DNA of 64,000 bases, from the NCBI RefSeq assembly GCF_014196455.1, contig NZ_JACIDS010000001.1, positions 682,001 through 746,000 of the forward strand, given 5' to 3'. The notes beneath the pieces are model-generated. The model had not been told where the DNA came from and did no database searches. It worked only from the letters and a program-made list of their open reading frames with translations. A program made the position numbers and the translations under genes. This document shows, in pieces, positions 29,695 to 38,281 of this stretch. This stretch comes from Kaistia hirudinis (GTDB lineage Bacteria; Pseudomonadota; Alphaproteobacteria; Rhizobiales; Kaistiaceae). Position 1 is the first letter of the stretch; each line of letters begins with the position of its first letter.

Positions 29695-30192
29695 ATGGCG
29701 CAGCGCGACGCGGTCTATTACGGCGAAGAGGTCTTCGATCCCGCGCGGGAGCCGGAACTCTTTTCGGGCGTGCTGTCGAAGCGCGTTCTCGCCTTCATCG
29801 TCGACGTGATCCTGCTCGGCGTGTTCGAACTCCTGGCGGTGCTCGTCGTCTTCGCGCTCGGCATCTTCACGCTCGGCTTCGCCTGGCTGCTCTTCGCCCT
29901 GCCCTTCTTCGCGATCGTCGCCGTTCTCTACGTCGCGCTCACGCTCGGCGGTCCGAAGGCGGCGACGCCCGGAATGCGGCTCGCCGGCGTCACGATCCGC
30001 TTCATAAATGGCGAGCGGATCGGCTTTTTCTTCGCCGCCGCCCACGTCATTCTCTACTGGGTTCTGCTCTCGTTCCTGACGCCGCTGGTGCTGATCGTGG
30101 GTCTCCTCTCCAATCGCAAGCGTCTCCTGCACGACATGCTGATCGGTACGATCGTGCTCAATGCCGATCCGCTCGTCCGCACAAGGCGGTGA
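29695..30192 (+). CDS. RDD family membrane protein
   Basis: The 165-residue protein carries the RDD domain: KRVLAFIVDVILLGVFELL supplies the Arg and Asp of the first segment, GGPKAATPGMRLAGVTI the central loop, and a last segment with NRKRLLHDML precedes the C-terminal tail. RDD proteins are small polytopic membrane proteins, some linked to sodium or proton exchange. The ATG at 29695 has GGAG six bases upstream, better than the ATG at 29683. It reads towards bpt with 79 bp between them. No substrate can be named. Confidence 0.85.
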   Translation: MAQRDAVYYGEEVFDPAREPELFSGVLSKRVLAFIVDVILLGVFELLAVLVVFALGIFTLGFAWLLFALPFFAIVAVLYVALTLGGPKAATPGMRLAGVTIRFINGERIGFFFAAAHVILYWVLLSFLTPLVLIVGLLSNRKRLLHDMLIGTIVLNADPLVRTRR

Positions 30193-30271
30193 TCTGCTCT
30201 TTTCCCTTCCGATCCGACGCGACGGCGTATTATCGTCAGGGCTTCGGTGAAGCGCGTCGGCTGCAGGAGCG

Positions 30272-31027
30272 ATGACTCATCACTCGACCGATACCCCGCA
30301 GTTCTTCCTGACGGCCCCCTCGCCGTGCCCCTATCTGCCGGGGCAGATGGAGCGCAAGGTCTTCACGCATCTCGTCGGCGGCCGGGCCTCCACGCTCAAC
30401 GAGGTGCTGACGCAGGGCGGCTTCCGCCGCAGCCAGAACATCGCCTATCGGCCGGCCTGCGAAACCTGCAAGGCCTGCATCTCGGTCCGCGTCCCCGTCG
30501 AGCGCTTCCGCATGACGAAGAGCTTCCGCCGCGTTATCGACGGCAACCGGGACGTAATCGGAACGCGGGTCGAGGCCGCGCCGACCTCGGAGCAATATTC
30601 GCTCTTCCGCGGCTATCTCGACGCGCGGCACGCCGAAGGCGGCATGGCCGACATGTCGGTGCTCGACTACGCCATGATGGTCGAGGACACGCATGTCGAG
30701 ACGATGCTGGTCGAATATCGCTTCCGCGGCCCGGACACCGCGTTCACGGGCCAGGGCGAGGGGCCGCTCATCGGGACAGCGCTGACCGACGTGCTCTCGG
30801 ATGGCCTGTCGATGGTCTATTCGTTCTACGAGCCGGACATGCCCGACCGCTCGCTCGGAACGATGATGATCCTCGACCATATCGCCCGCGCGCGCCGGAT
30901 GGGGCTGCCCTACGTGTATCTCGGCTATTGGGTGAAGGGCTCGCGCAAGATGGGCTACAAGGCCCGCTTCCGCCCACAGGAACACCTCACCGGCCAGGGC
31001 TGGGAGCCGGCGGCCGACGTCGAGTGA
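30272..31027 (+). CDS. bpt: Arginyltransferase (Bpt/ATE type)
   Basis: Bacterial Bpt enzymes move leucine from Leu-tRNA to N-terminal Asp or Glu of target proteins, marking them for ClpS/ClpAP; annotation often says arginyltransferase. The 251-residue protein shows [24 protein letters not shown] at the N-terminus, the Cys cluster CETCKACIS, the GNAT-like core [17 protein letters not shown] and [25 protein letters not shown] precedes the start. It converges on the minus-strand gene with 9 bp between stops. Confidence 0.93.
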   Translation: MTHHSTDTPQFFLTAPSPCPYLPGQMERKVFTHLVGGRASTLNEVLTQGGFRRSQNIAYRPACETCKACISVRVPVERFRMTKSFRRVIDGNRDVIGTRVEAAPTSEQYSLFRGYLDARHAEGGMADMSVLDYAMMVEDTHVETMLVEYRFRGPDTAFTGQGEGPLIGTALTDVLSDGLSMVYSFYEPDMPDRSLGTMMILDHIARARRMGLPYVYLGYWVKGSRKMGYKARFRPQEHLTGQGWEPAADVE

Positions 31028-31036
31028 AGCCTCGCC

Positions 31037-32131
31037 TCAGCGTAACAGGCCAGCGATCTGCCGGCGGAGGCGGCTCGTCTCTCGGCGCGCCTTCTGAAGG
31101 ATCGACAATCGCGGACGGGCTGCCTGCGCCGGTGTCTGCAAGGGCACCTCGGACATTGCGTCCGGCACCGGCATAGTGGCGTCGGCGATCGGCGGAGGAT
31201 CGAGCTCGGGCAGGGTTTCGACGACCGCTTCGGCCTCGACAGCCTGTCCGAGATCCATGAAAAGGTCGGCCGGGCCGGAAGCGTCGACATCCTTGACGGG
31301 GTGATGCAGCCGGCCGCGTTCCGGGAACAGCTCCGGCGCCTCGTGGAAATACTGGAAGCTGAAAGGCGGCCTGTAGCCGAAATGCGGCGAGAGCTGCGTC
31401 GGACCGGTTGGCGGACGATAGTGCCGCCCCTCCCACCCGTTAGGCACGAACGCGCCGCTGCCGCCGAGATCGACGACCGACAAGCCGTGATGCGCCGCGA
31501 TCGTCGGATAAAGCGCCTCGGTATGCCCGGCCCAGTCGCCTTGCTCGACCGCATTTGCATAGACTTCGAGGAAGCGGCGCGAGAAGCGCGCGACCGGATG
31601 GAACGATGCGAGATGCGTCGCCGGGTCGGTCTCCGGTGGCGTCTCGAGGGTCCGCCAGTGCCACCAGTCCGGATCATCGGTGCGCGAGCGCAGATGGGTC
31701 GCGACATAGTCGCCCGGCAGCGCGGCGACGGAGCGGAAGAAATCGCCCCAATGGCCCGAGAAGTCGACGTCATATTCGACGAACCAGACGTGCTCGAGGC
31801 CGCGCAGCGGCCCCAGCATCGCCGGAAAGCTGAACCGGTCCGCCGAGCCCGTCCAGATGCCGTAGCGTTCGGCATAGGAGGCACGGCGCGGCAGAACGGC
31901 GGCACCATCCGATGGCCGGACGACGATGTCGGGCACGCAGCCCTCGGGCACCGTCGCGTCGTCATGCGGAAGGCTGTAGGCGAGATAGACCGACATCATC
32001 GTGCCGGCTTCTGCTTTCAGGCGGTCGATGTGCGCGCCGATGCGTGGCGACCAGCGATGGGCCAGAACCATCGCCGCCTGCTCCCCGCCGAAAGTGCGCG
32101 GGGCATCGAAGGAAGCCAGCAATCCCGTCAC
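31037..32131 (-). CDS. Predicted glycosyltransferase-like protein of unknown function
   Basis: The 364-residue protein is soluble and of no family I can name with confidence. [15 protein letters not shown] in the middle looks like the acidic donor-site strand of a GT-A transferase and recalls DUF3405 proteins; [28 protein letters not shown] and LHHPVKDVD lie downstream. The C-terminal third is Pro/Ala-rich, ending in a basic helix. A GTG at 32131 overlaps the parC TGA as GTGA; the longer frame reaches into parC and is unlikely. Coupling to parC is positional; no functional link is evident. Confidence 0.65.
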   Translation of the reverse strand: MTGLLASFDAPRTFGGEQAAMVLAHRWSPRIGAHIDRLKAEAGTMMSVYLAYSLPHDDATVPEGCVPDIVVRPSDGAAVLPRRASYAERYGIWTGSADRFSFPAMLGPLRGLEHVWFVEYDVDFSGHWGDFFRSVAALPGDYVATHLRSRTDDPDWWHWRTLETPPETDPATHLASFHPVARFSRRFLEVYANAVEQGDWAGHTEALYPTIAAHHGLSVVDLGGSGAFVPNGWEGRHYRPPTGPTQLSPHFGYRPPFSFQYFHEAPELFPERGRLHHPVKDVDASGPADLFMDLGQAVEAEAVVETLPELDPPPIADATMPVPDAMSEVPLQTPAQAARPRLSILQKARRETSRLRRQIAGLLR

Positions 32132-34386
32132 GGCAGCGTCGGTGTACCGAAGCTGTTCGATTTCGGGAACTTCTCGGGCGGCAGGCGCCCGGCCTGGCCC
32201 CGTTCCGCGATGAAGTCTTTCAGTTCCTCCATAGAGCGGGTGAACGAGCGTCCGGACGAATCGACCCATATCAGTCCGTCCGCCTTGGCGAAGACGCGCA
32301 TATCGGCCGGCCCGCCGTCGCGATAGCGCTGCAGCCGAACGCCCTTGCCGCGCGTCATCTCCGGCACCTGCTCGAGCGGGAAGATCAGGAACTTCCGGTT
32401 CTGGCCGATGATGGCGACCATGTCGCCCTTCGCCTCGACGCAGAGCCGCGCCTCGTCGGGCGCCTCGACATTGAGGACCTGCTTGCCCTTGCGCGTGTTG
32501 GCGACCAGCTCCGCTTCCGGAACGACGAAGCCGCGCCCGTCGGTCGCCGCGAGCAGCAACTTGCGCTCCGGCCGGTGGACGAAGACCGAGACGATGTCCG
32601 TCTCATTGTCCATGTCGACCATGAGACGGATGGGCTCGCCATGGCCGCGGCCGCCCGGCAGCTTGTCGGCCGCGAGCGTGAAGAACTTGCCGCCGGTGGA
32701 GAAGACCAGGATCTTGTCCGTCGTCTCCGCATGCAGGGCGAATTTGAGCTGGTCGTCCGTCTTGAAGGTCAGCGTCGAGAGATCGGCCTGATGGCCCTTC
32801 AGCGCGCGGATCCAGCCCTTTTCGGACACGATGACGGTGATCGGCTCGCGCTCGATCATCGACTGCTCGATGTCGACGGCATCGTGGGTCGGCGCCTCGG
32901 CGAAGGTGGTGCGGCGCTTGCCGAGCGGCGTGTCGGGTCCGAAGGTCTTGCGAACCTCGCCGATCTGCCACGCGATCGTCTGCCACTGCTTCGGCTCGGA
33001 CTCCATCAGAGCCTCGATCTGCGCCTGCTCTTCGGTGAGCGCGGCGTGCTCGCGGCGGAGTTCCATCTCTTCGAGCTTGCGCAGCGAGCGCAGGCGCATG
33101 TTCAGGATCGACTCGGCCTGAAGGTCGGTCAGCTCGAAGACCCGCATCAATTCGGCCTTCGGCTCATCCTCCTCGCGGATGATGCGGATCACCTCGTCGA
33201 GGTTGAGGAAGGCGATGATGTAGCCGCCGAGCACCTCGAGGCGGTGACGGATCTGCCCGAGGCGGAAGCGCGAGCGGCGCAGCAGCACTTCGCGGCGATG
33301 GTCGAGCCACTCCCGCAGCACCTCGCCGAGGCTCATCACCTTCGGGACGATGCCCTTGGAGAGCACGTTCATGTTGAGCGAGATGCGACTCTCGAGGTCC
33401 GAGAGCTTGAACAGCGATTCCATCAGCAGCGCCGCGTCGACCGTGCGGGCGCGCGGCTCCAGCACGACGCGGATATCCTCCGCCGACTCGTCGCGCACAT
33501 CGGCCAGCAGCGGCACGCGCCGCGTCTGCACGAGTTCGGCAAGCTTCTCGATCAGGCGCGATTTCTGCACCTGATAGGGAATCTCGGTCACCACGATCAC
33601 ATAGGTGCCGCGGCCTTGGTCCTCGACATGCCAGCGCGAGCGGACGCGAAAGCCGCCGCGGCCGGTGCGATAGGCCTCGGTGATCGCGGCGTGGTCGTCG
33701 ACGATGATGCCGCCGGTCGGAAAATCGGGGCCGCGAACGATGGCTGCCAGTTCCTCGACCGACATCTCCGGCTTCTTGATCAGCGCGAGCGCGGCGTCGC
33801 AGAGCTCGGCGACATTGTGCGGCGGGATCGACGTCGCCATGCCGACCGCGATGCCGGAGGAGCCATTCGCCAGCAGATTCGGGAAATTGCCCGGGAGGAC
33901 GATCGGCTCCTTGTCCTCGCCGTCATAGGTCTCGCGGAAATCGACCGCGTCCTCGTCGAGCCCTTCCAGCAGAAGGGCCGCGACCTCGGTCATGCGCGCT
34001 TCGGTGTAGCGCATGGCCGCCGCGCCATCGCCGTCGACATTGCCGAAATTGCCCTGGCCGTCGACGAGCGGATAGCGGACGGCGAATTCCTGCGCGAGGC
34101 GGACCAGCGCGTCATAGACCGACTGGTCGCCATGCGGGTGGTATTTGCCGATGACGTCGCCGACCACGCGCGCGCACTTCTTGAACCCGGAATTGGGATC
34201 GAGCTTGAGCTGGCGCATCGCATGCAGGATGCGCCGATGCACCGGCTTCAGCCCGTCGCGCGCATCCGGCAGCGCGCGGTGCATGATGGTCGAGAGCGCA
34301 TAGGCGAGATAGCGCTTCTCCAGCGCTTCACGCAGGTTGATGCCCTCGACGTCACCGCCGGGCGGAGGAATCACCTCTTTTCCCAT
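32128..34386 (-). CDS. parC: DNA topoisomerase IV subunit A
   Basis: ParC is the DNA breakage subunit that decatenates daughter chromosomes. The 752-residue length fits ParC rather than the longer GyrA. The N-terminus has [28 protein letters not shown]; the catalytic Tyr lies in [12 protein letters not shown]; the C-terminal beta-pinwheel starts near residue 500. In the quinolone-determining segment [16 protein letters not shown] the position of the usual Ser is Gln. The gene is followed with a 4-base overlap by the glycosyltransferase-like gene. Confidence 0.95.
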   Translation of the reverse strand: MGKEVIPPPGGDVEGINLREALEKRYLAYALSTIMHRALPDARDGLKPVHRRILHAMRQLKLDPNSGFKKCARVVGDVIGKYHPHGDQSVYDALVRLAQEFAVRYPLVDGQGNFGNVDGDGAAAMRYTEARMTEVAALLLEGLDEDAVDFRETYDGEDKEPIVLPGNFPNLLANGSSGIAVGMATSIPPHNVAELCDAALALIKKPEMSVEELAAIVRGPDFPTGGIIVDDHAAITEAYRTGRGGFRVRSRWHVEDQGRGTYVIVVTEIPYQVQKSRLIEKLAELVQTRRVPLLADVRDESAEDIRVVLEPRARTVDAALLMESLFKLSDLESRISLNMNVLSKGIVPKVMSLGEVLREWLDHRREVLLRRSRFRLGQIRHRLEVLGGYIIAFLNLDEVIRIIREEDEPKAELMRVFELTDLQAESILNMRLRSLRKLEEMELRREHAALTEEQAQIEALMESEPKQWQTIAWQIGEVRKTFGPDTPLGKRRTTFAEAPTHDAVDIEQSMIEREPITVIVSEKGWIRALKGHQADLSTLTFKTDDQLKFALHAETTDKILVFSTGGKFFTLAADKLPGGRGHGEPIRLMVDMDNETDIVSVFVHRPERKLLLAATDGRGFVVPEAELVANTRKGKQVLNVEAPDEARLCVEAKGDMVAIIGQNRKFLIFPLEQVPEMTRGKGVRLQRYRDGGPADMRVFAKADGLIWVDSSGRSFTRSMEELKDFIAERGQAGRLPPEKFPKSNSFGTPTLP

Positions 34387-34419
34387 ACCCTATCCGACTA
34401 AACGCCGGAGAGCAGGGTT

Positions 34420-35178
34420 TCAAGGCGTTGCGACGGCCTCACTCTTCCGCGAGCGGCGCGCGGGCGCGGAACGCTTCGGCGCGGCGGCATCCTTCTTGGG
34501 CGCCTTGGCTGGCTTGGCGGCCTTGGCGGACACAGGCTCGGATGATTTCGCGCTGCGCTTGCGCGCGGCCGGCGCAGCGGCGGAAACGACGTCTTCATGC
34601 ACGATGCGCGTGCCGAGCACCTTCAGGCATTCGCGCATGAAGGCGGCGAGCGCGGTCCAGCCCTTGGCCGAGACCATCGTGCCGTCGACATAGGCCTCGG
34701 TGGGCGAGAGGTCGATATAGGTGCCGCCGGCGAGCGTCACTTCCGGCTCGCAGGCGCCGAGCGCCGCGACCTTCTTGCCGCGCACCACGCCGTCCACCGC
34801 GATCAGGATCTGCACGCCGTGGCAGATCGTGAAGATCGGCTTCTGCGCCTCGTGGAAATGGCGAACCAGCGCCTGCACGCGCTTGTCGGTGCGGATATAT
34901 TCCGGCCCACGGCCGCCGGCGCAGTAGACGGCGTCGTAATCCGCCGGATCGACCTTGCCGAAGCTCTTGTTGATGACGAAGTTGTGCCCGAGCTTCTCGG
35001 TATAGGTCTGGTCGCCCTCGAAATCGTGCAGCGAGGTCCGCAAGATGTCGCCGGCCTTCTTGTCCGGGCAGACGACGTGGACCGTATGCCCGACCGCCTC
35101 CATGCCCTGCTGGAACACGAAGATCTCGTATTCCTCGGTGAAATCGCCGACGAGCATCAATATCTTCTTGGACGCCAT
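34420..35178 (-). CDS. DJ-1/PfpI family protein with a basic Ala/Lys-rich tail
   Basis: Residues 1-190 form a DJ-1/PfpI domain: MLVGDFTEEYEIFVFQQGME, the YCAGGRGPEYIR segment and the nucleophile Cys in TICHGVQ with a DVVSA end region. Members act as glyoxalases, deglycases or proteases. The last 60 residues (after HEDVVSAAAPAARKRSAK) are rich in Ala, Lys, Pro and Ser, like an H1-type histone tail, and are not part of the family. Total length is 252. The gene stands alone between parC and the allantoinase gene. Confidence 0.88.
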   Translation of the reverse strand: MASKKILMLVGDFTEEYEIFVFQQGMEAVGHTVHVVCPDKKAGDILRTSLHDFEGDQTYTEKLGHNFVINKSFGKVDPADYDAVYCAGGRGPEYIRTDKRVQALVRHFHEAQKPIFTICHGVQILIAVDGVVRGKKVAALGACEPEVTLAGGTYIDLSPTEAYVDGTMVSAKGWTALAAFMRECLKVLGTRIVHEDVVSAAAPAARKRSAKSSEPVSAKAAKPAKAPKKDAAAPKRSAPARRSRKSEAVATP

Positions 35179-35286
35179 GTCCGTCTCCTCCCGGTGAACT
35201 GCCTCTGCGCCGCCATCATTCGCGGTCTGTGGGTCCGATGATCATGTTCATCTTCGTCGCGGGAGACAATAGGCAGACATGAGGGC

Positions 35287-35311
35287 GCCTGCCGCTTTCG
35301 CAGCGGCAGGC
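35287..35311 (-). terminator. Hairpin after the PuuE-type gene
   Basis: GCCTGCCGCT (35287-35296) pairs perfectly with AGCGGCAGGC (35302-35311) around a TTCGC loop. It lies 11 bp after the gene's stop. No T-run follows, but the 10-bp GC stem should stop or protect the transcript. Confidence 0.6.
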
Positions 35312-35321
35312 ATTGTGCCGA

Positions 35322-36233
35322 TCAGGCGGGCTTGTGATGCGCGTGCCAGTGCCAGGCGATGTCGATGCGGCGGGTGATCCAGGCCTTGTCCTTGGAAGCG
35401 ACGTAGTCGACGAAGCGCTCCAGCGCCTTGATGCGCCCGGGGCGGCCGACGAGGCGGCAATGGAGCCCGATATTCATCATCTTCGGCGCGCCCTCGGCCC
35501 CCTCCTCGTAGAGCACGTCGAAGGCGTCCTTGAGATAATTGAAGAACTGGTCGCCCGCATTGAAGCCCTGCGGCGTCGCAAAGCGCATGTCGTTGGTGTC
35601 GAGCGTATAGGGGATGATCAGATGCGGGCCATGCGGGCCCGCGATCCAATAGGGCAGGTCATCGGCATAGCTGTCCGATGTGTAGAGGAAACCGCCCTCC
35701 TCCATCAGGATCTTCAGCGTATTGTCGGACGGCTTGCCCTGGTAGAAGCCGAGCGGGCGCGAGCCGGCGACCTCGGTGTGCAGGCGGATCGCCTCATGAA
35801 TGTGGCGACGCTCCTCCTCCTCCGGGAAATCCTTGTATTCGAGCCAGCGGAGGCCATGGCTGGCGAGTTCCCAGTCGGCTTCCTTCATGGCCGCGACGGC
35901 CTCGGGATTGCGCGCCATGGCGAGCGTCACGCCATAGCAGGTCACCGGGATCTTGCGGCTCGCGAACAGCCGCCACAGGCGCCAGAAACCGGCGCGCGAA
36001 CCATATTCGTAGATCGATTCCATGTTGAGATTGCGCTGCCCCGGCCAGGGCTGCGCGCCGACGATCTCCGACAGCAGCGATTCCGACGCCTTGTCGCCAT
36101 CGAGGATGCTGCTCTCGCCACCCTCCTCGTAATTGACCACGAACTGCACGGCCACATGAGCGCCGCCGGGCCATTTCGGATCGGGCGTGGTGCGGCCATA
36201 GCCGATGAGGTCGCGCGGATAGGGTGTCGTCAT
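35322..36233 (-). CDS. puuE: Allantoinase of the polysaccharide-deacetylase fold (PuuE)
   Basis: PuuE is a metal-free allantoinase that opens allantoin to allantoate in purine breakdown. The 303-residue product matches its length and layout: RDLIGYGRTTPDPKWPGGAHVAVQFVVNYEEGGE near the start, SIYEYGSRAGFWRLWRLF, PVTCYGVTLAMARNP, ELASHGLRWLEYK and a C-terminal WHWHAHH segment. ATG 36233 replaces a longer frame that extends into the upstream control region. No other purine-degradation gene is nearby. The assignment to this deacetylase subfamily is firm; substrate is inferred. Confidence 0.88.
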   Translation of the reverse strand: MTTPYPRDLIGYGRTTPDPKWPGGAHVAVQFVVNYEEGGESSILDGDKASESLLSEIVGAQPWPGQRNLNMESIYEYGSRAGFWRLWRLFASRKIPVTCYGVTLAMARNPEAVAAMKEADWELASHGLRWLEYKDFPEEEERRHIHEAIRLHTEVAGSRPLGFYQGKPSDNTLKILMEEGGFLYTSDSYADDLPYWIAGPHGPHLIIPYTLDTNDMRFATPQGFNAGDQFFNYLKDAFDVLYEEGAEGAPKMMNIGLHCRLVGRPGRIKALERFVDYVASKDKAWITRRIDIAWHWHAHHKPA

Positions 36234-36367
36234 CGAAAGTCTCTCTCGCGAGGCCTTCCTCAAGAAGGCTGTTCGGTGCGGAGAGTGCCGCAGGCGGACG
36301 CCAGCGGGCAAGCGTCAAGCATGCGCATCGCGCTGCATGTTTTCGCAATCCCGCGTGCACGACCCGC

Positions 36368-36395
36368 TAACCTTTACGTGACGTTAACCTTCGTG
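36368..36395 (+). promoter_or_regulatory. Tandem TAACCTT repeats upstream of the 68-residue gene
   Basis: TAACCTTTACGTG and TAACCTTCGTG start 17 bp apart, about 60-85 bp before the small gene. The halves resemble alphaproteobacterial CtrA-type TTAACC sites, but the standard spacing is not present. An AT-rich tract follows at 36400-36414. Confidence 0.3.
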
Positions 36396-36454
36396 GATCA
36401 AGTTTTAATCAAATGAGTTCTGAACGCTGACCCGCCGCCGAGGAGCCTTAGCCG

Positions 36455-36661
36455 ATGTCCGCCGTCCATGCCTTCGAAAGCGCAACCCTTCCCGCCGACG
36501 ATCCGCGCTTCATCGCCGCGCTCGATCTGCAGATCGCGCAGATGCGCCGCGTTCTCGACCTGATGGCGCCCGTCTCGGATTCGGAAGCGCTGCGCTCGCT
36601 GCGCGACGCCTTCCCGGATGCGCCGTTCGAGGAGCGTGCCCGCGCCGTCGCCGGCGCCTGA
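36455..36661 (+). CDS. Small conserved-looking protein, 68 residues
   Basis: A short protein of unknown function with the pattern LPADDPRFIAALDLQIAQMRRVLDLM, a helix that could pair or bind, and an acidic-to-Ala C-terminus. GAGGA lies about 11 bases before the ATG. The preceding 220-bp region is AT-richer with tandem repeats. It converges on pssA with 5 bp between stops. No family is recognised; codon pattern and isolation suggest a real gene. Confidence 0.55.
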   Translation: MSAVHAFESATLPADDPRFIAALDLQIAQMRRVLDLMAPVSDSEALRSLRDAFPDAPFEERARAVAGA

Positions 36662-36666
36662 AACGC

Positions 36667-37494
36667 CTAGGGCGAGGGAGAGTTCTCGCTCGCCCGGCGT
36701 TCGGCCTCGGCATAGCGATGCCAGAGGCGCCAGCCGAAGGGCAGCGCGGCGAGATATAAAATGGCCCCCGCGGCAAGCACGTGCCACGGGTAGGACAGAA
36801 GCAGCGCCGCCACGACCACCACCACGACGAACAGCGGCAGCACCGCGTCACGCGGCACGCGCGAGCCGAACTTCTTGCCGGACCATGTCGGCAGGCTGCT
36901 GACCATGAACAGGCCGATCACGATCGTATAGACGAGGACGATCGGCAGCGTCGCAACGCCGACCGGCACTTCGAGCTTGTCGAGATAGAGCGGCAGCAGC
37001 ACGACCAGCGCGCCGGCGGGCGCCGGGATGCCGGTAAAGAAATTCGCGTGCCAGTCCGGTTTCGGACCGTCGATCGAGACGTTGAAGCGCGCGAGGCGCA
37101 GCGCCGCGCAAATGGCGAAGATGAGCGCCGCGATCCAGCCGAAGGAACGCGCGCCGTCGAGAATCCACACATAGAGCATCATCGCCGGCGCGACGCCGAA
37201 ATTGACGAAATCGGCAAGCGAATCGAGCTCCGCGCCAAAGCGGGACGTCGAGCGCAGCAGGCGCGCCACGCGTCCGTCGATGGCATCGAGCACGGCGGCG
37301 AGCACGATCATGCCGATCGCCTCGCCATAGCGCCCCTCGATCGACATGCGGATCGCCGTCAGCCCGGCGCAGAGGCCGAGCAGCGTGATGAGGTTGGGCA
37401 GGATCATCCGGATCGGGATCTGCCGCACCTGTCGCAGGCGCGGCCTCCGGACATTGTCGTCGTCCGGATCGAAGGGCGGAAAGAGCGTTTCCAT
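36667..37494 (-). CDS. pssA: CDP-diacylglycerol--serine O-phosphatidyltransferase
   Basis: PssA makes phosphatidylserine from CDP-diacylglycerol and serine at the membrane. The 275-residue CDP-alcohol phosphatidyltransferase has the motif DAIDGRVARLLRSTSRFGAELDSLAD, with the Asp residues of D-x2-DG-x2-AR...G-x3-D-x3-D, followed by several membrane segments. The ATG at 37494 overlaps the psd stop as TGATG. Together the pair makes phosphatidylethanolamine. Confidence 0.95.
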   Translation of the reverse strand: METLFPPFDPDDDNVRRPRLRQVRQIPIRMILPNLITLLGLCAGLTAIRMSIEGRYGEAIGMIVLAAVLDAIDGRVARLLRSTSRFGAELDSLADFVNFGVAPAMMLYVWILDGARSFGWIAALIFAICAALRLARFNVSIDGPKPDWHANFFTGIPAPAGALVVLLPLYLDKLEVPVGVATLPIVLVYTIVIGLFMVSSLPTWSGKKFGSRVPRDAVLPLFVVVVVVAALLLSYPWHVLAAGAILYLAALPFGWRLWHRYAEAERRASENSPSP

Positions 37495-38195
37495 CACTCG
37501 ATCCTGACGGCTGGATCCGCCAGGCCGCCACCGAAGCGCGCCAGCGTCGTCTCACCGGCGATCGCGATCTGCCCGACGGCGACGATCGGCTCCGCCCCTT
37601 CGGGCAGATAGACGTCAAGCCGCGAGCCGAAGCGGATCAGGCCGAAGCGCTGGCCGACGGAAAGCTGTTCCGCCTCGCGGCTGAAGCAGACGATGCGGCG
37701 CGCGACGAGGCCGGCGATCTGCACGACGGCGACCGTGCCGTGCTGGCTGTCGAGCACGAGGCCGTTGCGCTCGTTGAACTCGCTGGCCTTGTCGAGCTCG
37801 GCATTCAGAAACTTGCCGGGCTTATAGGCGATGCGGCGGATCCGTCCCGAAACCGGCGCCCGGTTCACGTGGCAATTGAAGACATTCATGAAGACGGAGA
37901 TTCGGAGGCGCGGCGCCGGCCCGAGCTCAAGCTCCGGCGGCGGCACGGCCGGTCCGACCTGCGACACGCGACCATCGGCAGGCGAGATCACCAGCGAGGG
38001 ATCGAGCGGGGTGACGCGCGGCGGATCACGGAAGAAATAGATGCACCACGCCGTGACGACGAGGCCGAGCCAAAAGAGCGGCCCCCAGAGCCAGCCGAGG
38101 AACAGCGAGAGAAAGGCGAGAATCGCGATGAAGGGGTATCCCTCGCGATGGATCGGAACCAGGGACGCCCTGATCGATTTGAGCACCGAATCCAT
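37494..38195 (-). CDS. psd: Phosphatidylserine decarboxylase (PsdA-type)
   Basis: This enzyme decarboxylates phosphatidylserine to phosphatidylethanolamine. The 233-residue length is that of the short proenzyme form with an N-terminal membrane segment ([22 protein letters not shown]). [11 protein letters not shown] and [17 protein letters not shown] are family signatures; self-cleavage to a pyruvoyl group should occur at the Gly-Ser of [11 protein letters not shown]. It lies directly before pssA with one base of overlap. Confidence 0.95.
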   Translation of the reverse strand: MDSVLKSIRASLVPIHREGYPFIAILAFLSLFLGWLWGPLFWLGLVVTAWCIYFFRDPPRVTPLDPSLVISPADGRVSQVGPAVPPPELELGPAPRLRISVFMNVFNCHVNRAPVSGRIRRIAYKPGKFLNAELDKASEFNERNGLVLDSQHGTVAVVQIAGLVARRIVCFSREAEQLSVGQRFGLIRFGSRLDVYLPEGAEPIVAVGQIAIAGETTLARFGGGLADPAVRIE

Positions 38196-38243
38196 GCCCT
38201 ACCTCTTGTCGCAACGCACACTGAGGCGCTCATAAAACACGGA

Positions 38244-38267
38244 TGGGGCGCCCTGTGAAGCGCCCCA
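38244..38267 (-). terminator. Hairpin between the ABC exporter gene and psd
   Basis: TGGGGCGC (38244-38251) pairs with GCGCCCCA (38260-38267) around an 8-base loop. It lies 15 bp after the ABC exporter stop. No T-run follows, so it may terminate only in part. Confidence 0.45.
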
Positions 38268-38281
38268 GCGGTGGCAGATCG

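Noticed and set aside
32131-32269. Longer N-terminus of the glycosyltransferase-like gene
   Set aside because: It would overlap parC by 140 bp with no ribosome binding site; the GTG at 32131 has the typical four-base overlap.
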